A DNA stretch of 10,404 nucleotides from an uncultured Clostridia bacterium (GTDB lineage: Bacteria > Bacillota > Clostridia > Lachnospirales > Lachnospiraceae): assembly GCA_946623485.1 (NCBI GenBank), contig CAMORF010000046.1, positions 1-10,404 of the forward strand, given 5' to 3'. Positions within the stretch are counted from its first letter, which is position 1. Every line of letters starts with the position of its first letter. Of the stretch, positions 7,051 through 10,404 are shown piece after piece. Under the pieces are notes generated by a model. The model ran no database searches, was not told the origin of the DNA, and was given only the letters and a program-made list of their open reading frames with translations. The position numbers and the translations under genes are program-made.

Positions 7051-7248
7051 TACATGGTTTTGCATGCTTATCGCTCCGCGTGGGGCTTTCCCGTTGATCA
7101 GCAGGAGTACCCGCCGGATTGATCCGCATTATAGATGTGCTGAATCGTCAGGAGTTGTCCGGAAATATCTTATGAAGCAAGATCATAAGTTATTGCTGAA
7201 CAGATCCTTACCGAAAATGAATTGTCTCAGGAAAGGTTTCAGAGTTTT
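7051..7248 (+). promoter_or_regulatory. Long 5' leader of the leuB operon
   Basis: About 200 nt lie between the predicted transcription start and leuB. I see no T-box AGGGTGGNACCGCG motif and no intrinsic terminator. A 7-bp inverted repeat (CTTATGA 7169-7175, TCATAAG 7183-7189) encloses the start codon of a short leucine-rich reading frame. A leader this long on an amino-acid operon often carries regulation, but the mechanism cannot be read from the sequence. Confidence 0.35.
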
Positions 7249-7252
7249 ATGA
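7172..7252 (+). CDS. Possible 26-residue leucine-rich upstream reading frame overlapping leuB
   Basis: The frame starts at ATG 7172 and ends with a TGA that overlaps the leuB ATG in ATGA, the usual geometry of translational coupling. Six of 26 residues are leucine, with three in a row (TTA TTG CTG, residues 8-10). Upstream there is only a weak GGAAA six bases before the ATG. Leucine leader peptides of attenuators have Leu runs like this, but no terminator can fit between it and leuB, so classical attenuation is excluded. Coupled translation that responds to leucyl-tRNA supply would be possible. It may also be only the tail of a random open frame that continues upstream without a stop to 7040. 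Confidence 0.22.
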   Translation: MKQDHKLLLNRSLPKMNCLRKGFRVL

Positions 7253-8349
7253 GTACACAGAAGAGAAGCTACAGAATTGGCGTGATTGAAGGGGATGGAA
7301 TCGGCCCGGAGATTGTAAGGCAGGCAGTCAGGGTCCTTGACAGGGCAGCGGAAAAGTTCGGCTTTGTCCTGAATTATGTACCGATGGACCTGGGAGGATG
7401 CTCCATCGACAAACATGGGGTTCCCCTGACACAGGAGACGATTGACCTTGCAAAATCCTGCGATGCCGTATTGATGGGATCCATCGGCGGGGATCCGAAA
7501 ACCAGCCCATGGTATCAGCTTGAGCCGTCCAAAAGGCCTGAGGCCGGACTGCTTGGGATCCGGAAAGCGCTGGGGCTGTTCGCGAACCTTCGTTTTTCCG
7601 TGCTTTATGATGACTTGAAGGATGCCTGTCCGCTCCGGCAGGATATCGCGCAGGAAGGAATCGATTTCGTCATCCTGCGGGAATTGACCGGCGGTCTGTA
7701 TTTTGGCGAAAAGAGTACAAAGATCGTAGATGGCGAGGAGACGGCAACAGATGTGCTTACTTATTCTGAATCCGAGATCCGCAGGATCGCCCTGAAGGCA
7801 TTTGACAGCGCAATGCTCAGAAGGAAAAAGCTGACTCTGGTGGATAAGGCAAATGTGCTGGAAAGCTCCCGCCTGTGGAGAAAGGTCGTTTCCGGGATGG
7901 CAAAGGATTACCCGGAGGTGGAGCTTGATTATATGTATGTGGACAATGCCGCGATGCAGCTGGTCCGCAGGCCGTCTCAGTTTGACGTGGTTCTGACGGA
8001 GAATATGTTCGGTGACATTCTCTCAGATGAGGCTTCCATGGTGGTCGGTTCCATCGGGATGCAGCCAAGCGCTTCCCTTGCGGAGGGAACCTTCGGTTTG
8101 TATGAGCCAAGCCACGGAAGCGCGCCGGATATCGCAGGAAAAGATGTTGCGAACCCCCTTGCCACCATTCTTTCTGCAGCATGCATGCTTCGGTATTCTC
8201 TGTCGGAAGAGGCAGCCGCGGATGCGATTGAGAAGTCCGTCATGGAGGTGTTGAAGCAGTATCGCACGCAGGATCTGAAGGCAGACGGCGACGGCACACT
8301 GCTTATCGGAACGAAGCAGATGGGTGAACTGGTGGCAGAAGGAATCTGA
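7249..8349 (+). CDS. leuB: 3-isopropylmalate dehydrogenase
   Basis: A 366-residue cytoplasmic enzyme that oxidises 3-isopropylmalate with NAD+ and decarboxylates it to 2-oxoisocaproate, the leucine precursor. Visible family features: EGDGIGPEIV (14-23), substrate arginines Arg105, Arg115 and Arg144, RELTGGLYFG (144-153) with Tyr151, Lys200 in DKANVLE, metal aspartates Asp232, Asp256 and Asp260, and the NAD-loop GLYEPSHGSAPDIAGKD (283-299). The usual ANLRP is ANLRF here. ATG 7249 is preferred to the TTG at 7222, which adds nine residues before the normal N-terminus. AGGAAAGG lies 12 bases upstream of the ATG, somewhat far, which fits coupling to the small frame ending at 7252. It is the first gene of the operon, 36 bases before ilvD; leuA and leuCD are not in view. 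Confidence 0.96.
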   Translation: MSTQKRSYRIGVIEGDGIGPEIVRQAVRVLDRAAEKFGFVLNYVPMDLGGCSIDKHGVPLTQETIDLAKSCDAVLMGSIGGDPKTSPWYQLEPSKRPEAGLLGIRKALGLFANLRFSVLYDDLKDACPLRQDIAQEGIDFVILRELTGGLYFGEKSTKIVDGEETATDVLTYSESEIRRIALKAFDSAMLRRKKLTLVDKANVLESSRLWRKVVSGMAKDYPEVELDYMYVDNAAMQLVRRPSQFDVVLTENMFGDILSDEASMVVGSIGMQPSASLAEGTFGLYEPSHGSAPDIAGKDVANPLATILSAACMLRYSLSEEAAADAIEKSVMEVLKQYRTQDLKADGDGTLLIGTKQMGELVAEGI

Positions 8350-8385
8350 GGCATAGATTATAATTCCATACAGGAGGATAGATGA

Positions 8386-10059
8386 ATGAAAAGCGATAAC
8401 GTGAAATCCGGTGTGCAGCAGGCTCCGCACAGGTCTTTGTTCAATGCGCTCGGATTTACGTCTGAGGAGATGAAAAAACCGCTGATCGGGATAGTGAGCT
8501 CTTATAATGAGATCGTCCCCGGCCATATGAATATTGATAAGATTGTGGAAGCGGTCAGGATGGGCGTCGCGATGGCGGGAGGCGTACCGAGAGTGTTCCC
8601 TGCCATTGCGGTATGCGATGGAATTGCCATGGGGCATGTAGGCATGAAGTATTCCCTGGCGACCAGGGACCTGATCGCGGATTCCACGGAATGCATGGCA
8701 AAGGCGCATCAGTTTGATGCCCTTGTCATGGTGCCGAACTGTGACAAGAATGTGCCTGGCCTTCTGATGGCGGCAGCGCGCATCAATGTTCCGACGATTT
8801 TTGTGTCAGGGGGGCCGATGATGGCAGGCCATGTATATGGCCGGAAGCGCTCCCTCAGTTCCATGTTTGAGGCAGTGGGAGAGTATTCGGCCAAAAGAAT
8901 CACCGAGGAACAGCTTTCTGAATATGAGCGCAAGGTGTGCCCGACCTGCGGAAGCTGCAGCGGCATGTATACGGCGAACAGCATGAACTGCCTGACAGAA
9001 GCCCTGGGGATGGGGCTTTCCGGAAACGGGACGATCCCGGCTGTCTACTCAGACCGGCTTCGCCTTGCAAAACATGCAGGGATGCAGATCATGGAGCTGC
9101 TCCGCAAGGATATCCGGCCGCGGGATATCATGACAAAGGAAGCATTCATGAATGCCTTAACGGTTGACATGGCTTTGGGATGTTCGACGAATTCCATGCT
9201 TCATCTGCCGGCAATTGCGCATGAAGCGGGGATTGAGATTGACGTTGATATTGCCAATGAAGTATCGGAGCGTACGCCGAACCTGTGCCACCTGGCCCCG
9301 GCAGGCCCCACCTACATGGAGGATCTGAATGAAGCGGGAGGCGTTTACGCGGTCATGAAGGAGCTGACCGGAAAGAATCTTTTGAACCTGGACTGCATGA
9401 CATGTACCGGGAAAACGGTCGGCGAGAACATACAGGATGCGAGGAACATGAATCCTGAGGTGATCCGCCCGCTTGATAATCCTTATTCCGAGACCGGCGG
9501 GCTTGCGGCACTGAAGGGCAACCTTGCTCCGGATTCCGGGATTGTAAAGCGCTCTGCAGTCGTACCGGAGATGATGGTGCACCAGGGGCCGGCACGTGTA
9601 TTCGACTGTGAAGAGGATGCCATTGCCGCGATCCTGGGCGGAAAGATCCACGAAGGAGACGTCGTCGTAATCCGTTATGAGGGACCGAAGGGCGGACCCG
9701 GCATGCGGGAGATGCTGAATCCCACAAGCGCAATCGCAGGCATGGGCCTGGGAAGCACGGTTGCCCTGATTACGGATGGACGGTTCTCCGGCGCGTCAAG
9801 AGGCGCATCCATCGGCCATGTCTCTCCGGAGGCGGCTGTGGGCGGACCCATCGCCCTGGTGGAGGAAGGAGATCAGATTCTGATCGATATCCCGAAGCAT
9901 AAGCTGGAGCTTCTGGTCTCTGAGGAAGTGCTTTCCGAAAGGCGGCGTGCGTGGAAGCCCCGAAAACCAAAGATCACAGACGGCTACCTGGCCCGTTACG
10001 CGGCGCTTGTCACATCCGGAAACAGAGGCGCTGTCCTGAATGTGCCCGGGGAGGAATAA
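8386..10059 (+). CDS. ilvD: Dihydroxy-acid dehydratase
   Basis: A 557-residue Fe-S, Mg2+-dependent enzyme that dehydrates 2,3-dihydroxyisovalerate and 2,3-dihydroxy-3-methylvalerate to the 2-oxo acids for valine/leucine and isoleucine. Motifs: [11 protein letters not shown] (77-87), PNCDKNVPG (117-125) with cluster Cys119 and the Lys121 that is carbamylated in the family, [18 protein letters not shown] (185-202), [12 protein letters not shown] (265-276), and the C-terminal [20 protein letters not shown] (464-483). The length fits the family. Cys77 replaces the Asp found in the E. coli and Bacillus subtilis proteins (VDDGIAMGH). The start is ATG 8386, eight bases after AGGAGG; an ATG four bases earlier is out of frame and soon stops. 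It ends two bases before ilvB. Confidence 0.97.
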   Translation: MKSDNVKSGVQQAPHRSLFNALGFTSEEMKKPLIGIVSSYNEIVPGHMNIDKIVEAVRMGVAMAGGVPRVFPAIAVCDGIAMGHVGMKYSLATRDLIADSTECMAKAHQFDALVMVPNCDKNVPGLLMAAARINVPTIFVSGGPMMAGHVYGRKRSLSSMFEAVGEYSAKRITEEQLSEYERKVCPTCGSCSGMYTANSMNCLTEALGMGLSGNGTIPAVYSDRLRLAKHAGMQIMELLRKDIRPRDIMTKEAFMNALTVDMALGCSTNSMLHLPAIAHEAGIEIDVDIANEVSERTPNLCHLAPAGPTYMEDLNEAGGVYAVMKELTGKNLLNLDCMTCTGKTVGENIQDARNMNPEVIRPLDNPYSETGGLAALKGNLAPDSGIVKRSAVVPEMMVHQGPARVFDCEEDAIAAILGGKIHEGDVVVIRYEGPKGGPGMREMLNPTSAIAGMGLGSTVALITDGRFSGASRGASIGHVSPEAAVGGPIALVEEGDQILIDIPKHKLELLVSEEVLSERRRAWKPRKPKITDGYLARYAALVTSGNRGAVLNVPGEE

Positions 10060-10061
10060 GC

Positions 10062-10404
10062 ATGAAGATGAATGGATCCCAGATACTGATTGAGTGCCTG
10101 AAGGAGCAGGGAGTTGATACCGTATTCGGCTATCCGGGCGGGGCGATTCTCAACGTTTATGATGAACTGTACCGTCACAGGCATGAGATCCGCCATATTC
10201 TGACCTCCCATGAGCAGGGTGCTGCCCATGCGGCTGACGGCTATGCCAGGGCAACCGGAGGGGTTGGAGTCTGCTTCGCGACCTCCGGCCCCGGAGCCAC
10301 AAATCTTGTTACCGGGATCGCGACAGCGAATATGGATTCGGTTCCGCTGGTCGCCATCACCTGCAATGTCGCGACCTCCCTTTTGGGAAAGGATTCTTTC
10401 CAGG
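10062..10404 (+). CDS. ilvB: Acetolactate synthase large (catalytic) subunit, 5' part
   Basis: The first 114 codons of a thiamine-diphosphate enzyme that condenses pyruvate with pyruvate or 2-oxobutyrate, the first step of valine/leucine/isoleucine synthesis. Visible: [14 protein letters not shown] (23-36), the catalytic Glu51 in [18 protein letters not shown] (49-66), [16 protein letters not shown] (72-87) and GKDSFQ (109-114) at the cut end. The segment [16 protein letters not shown] differs from the common ITGQV...IGTDAFQ, a clostridial-looking variant. ATG 10062 is preferred over ATG 10068 because GGGGAGG lies seven bases upstream, inside the end of ilvD; the two-base gap implies coupled translation. 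The frame is open at the window edge; an ilvN regulatory subunit may follow outside. Confidence 0.95.
   Translation, partial: MKMNGSQILIECLKEQGVDTVFGYPGGAILNVYDELYRHRHEIRHILTSHEQGAAHAADGYARATGGVGVCFATSGPGATNLVTGIATANMDSVPLVAITCNVATSLLGKDSFQ

Noticed and set aside
6944..7129. N-terminal extension of the Lrp-type regulator up to 7129
   Set aside because: The extra 62 residues precede the normal start of the HTH domain and would cross the regulator's own -10 and the leuB promoter; ATG 6943 has a ribosome site.
7051..7248. T-box or known amino-acid riboswitch upstream of leuB
   Set aside because: No AGGGTGGNACCGCG-like antiterminator motif and no terminator hairpin were found in this stretch.
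1..10404. Mobile element, phage, defence system, CRISPR or tRNA/rRNA
   Set aside because: No regularly spaced direct repeats, transposase or integrase motifs, tRNA cloverleaf or rRNA sequence were recognised on either strand.

Overview
The window looks like chromosomal DNA of a strictly anaerobic clostridial Firmicute, probably Lachnospiraceae-like. The grounds are strong AGGAGG-type ribosome sites, one TTG start, moderate GC by eye, a very large fused acyl-CoA dehydratase-activase-type protein typical of anaerobic Clostridia, and Tgt, IlvD and IlvB sequence variants of the kind I associate with gut clostridia. That assignment is inference, since there is no rRNA or other marker gene here.

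Layout. (1) The first 4.3 kb on the minus strand is one gene of 1,415 codons. It encodes a multi-domain protein with two BadF/BcrA-type ATPase modules followed by iron-sulfur 2-hydroxyacyl-CoA dehydratase-like regions; its substrate is unknown. (2) A divergent gap of about 450 bases carries a perfect 18-bp hairpin, a second small hairpin, a 14-bp palindrome resembling a GntR-type operator, and candidate promoters for both directions. (3) On the plus strand follow tgt (tRNA-guanine transglycosylase, TTG start) and yajC (Sec translocon accessory protein), closed by a strong, probably bidirectional terminator. (4) A minus-strand Lrp/AsnC regulator is divergent from (5) a plus-strand branched-chain amino-acid operon, leuB-ilvD-ilvB, with ilvB cut off by the window end.

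The last two blocks probably form a unit. The regulator and leuB share an AT-rich promoter region with back-to-back promoters and a palindrome inside the leuB promoter spacer. The leuB transcript is predicted to have a leader of about 200 nt that ends in a leucine-rich small reading frame overlapping the leuB start by ATGA. LeuB makes the leucine precursor 2-oxoisocaproate, IlvB makes acetolactate or acetohydroxybutyrate, and IlvD dehydrates the dihydroxyacids, so the operon feeds Leu/Val/Ile synthesis.

I see no tRNA, rRNA, CRISPR array, insertion sequence, phage gene or defence gene. Most of the window is ordinary housekeeping and biosynthetic content. The parts worth a second look are the orphan activase/dehydratase fusion with its structured leader and the leuB leader. 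I do not claim a wholly new system.
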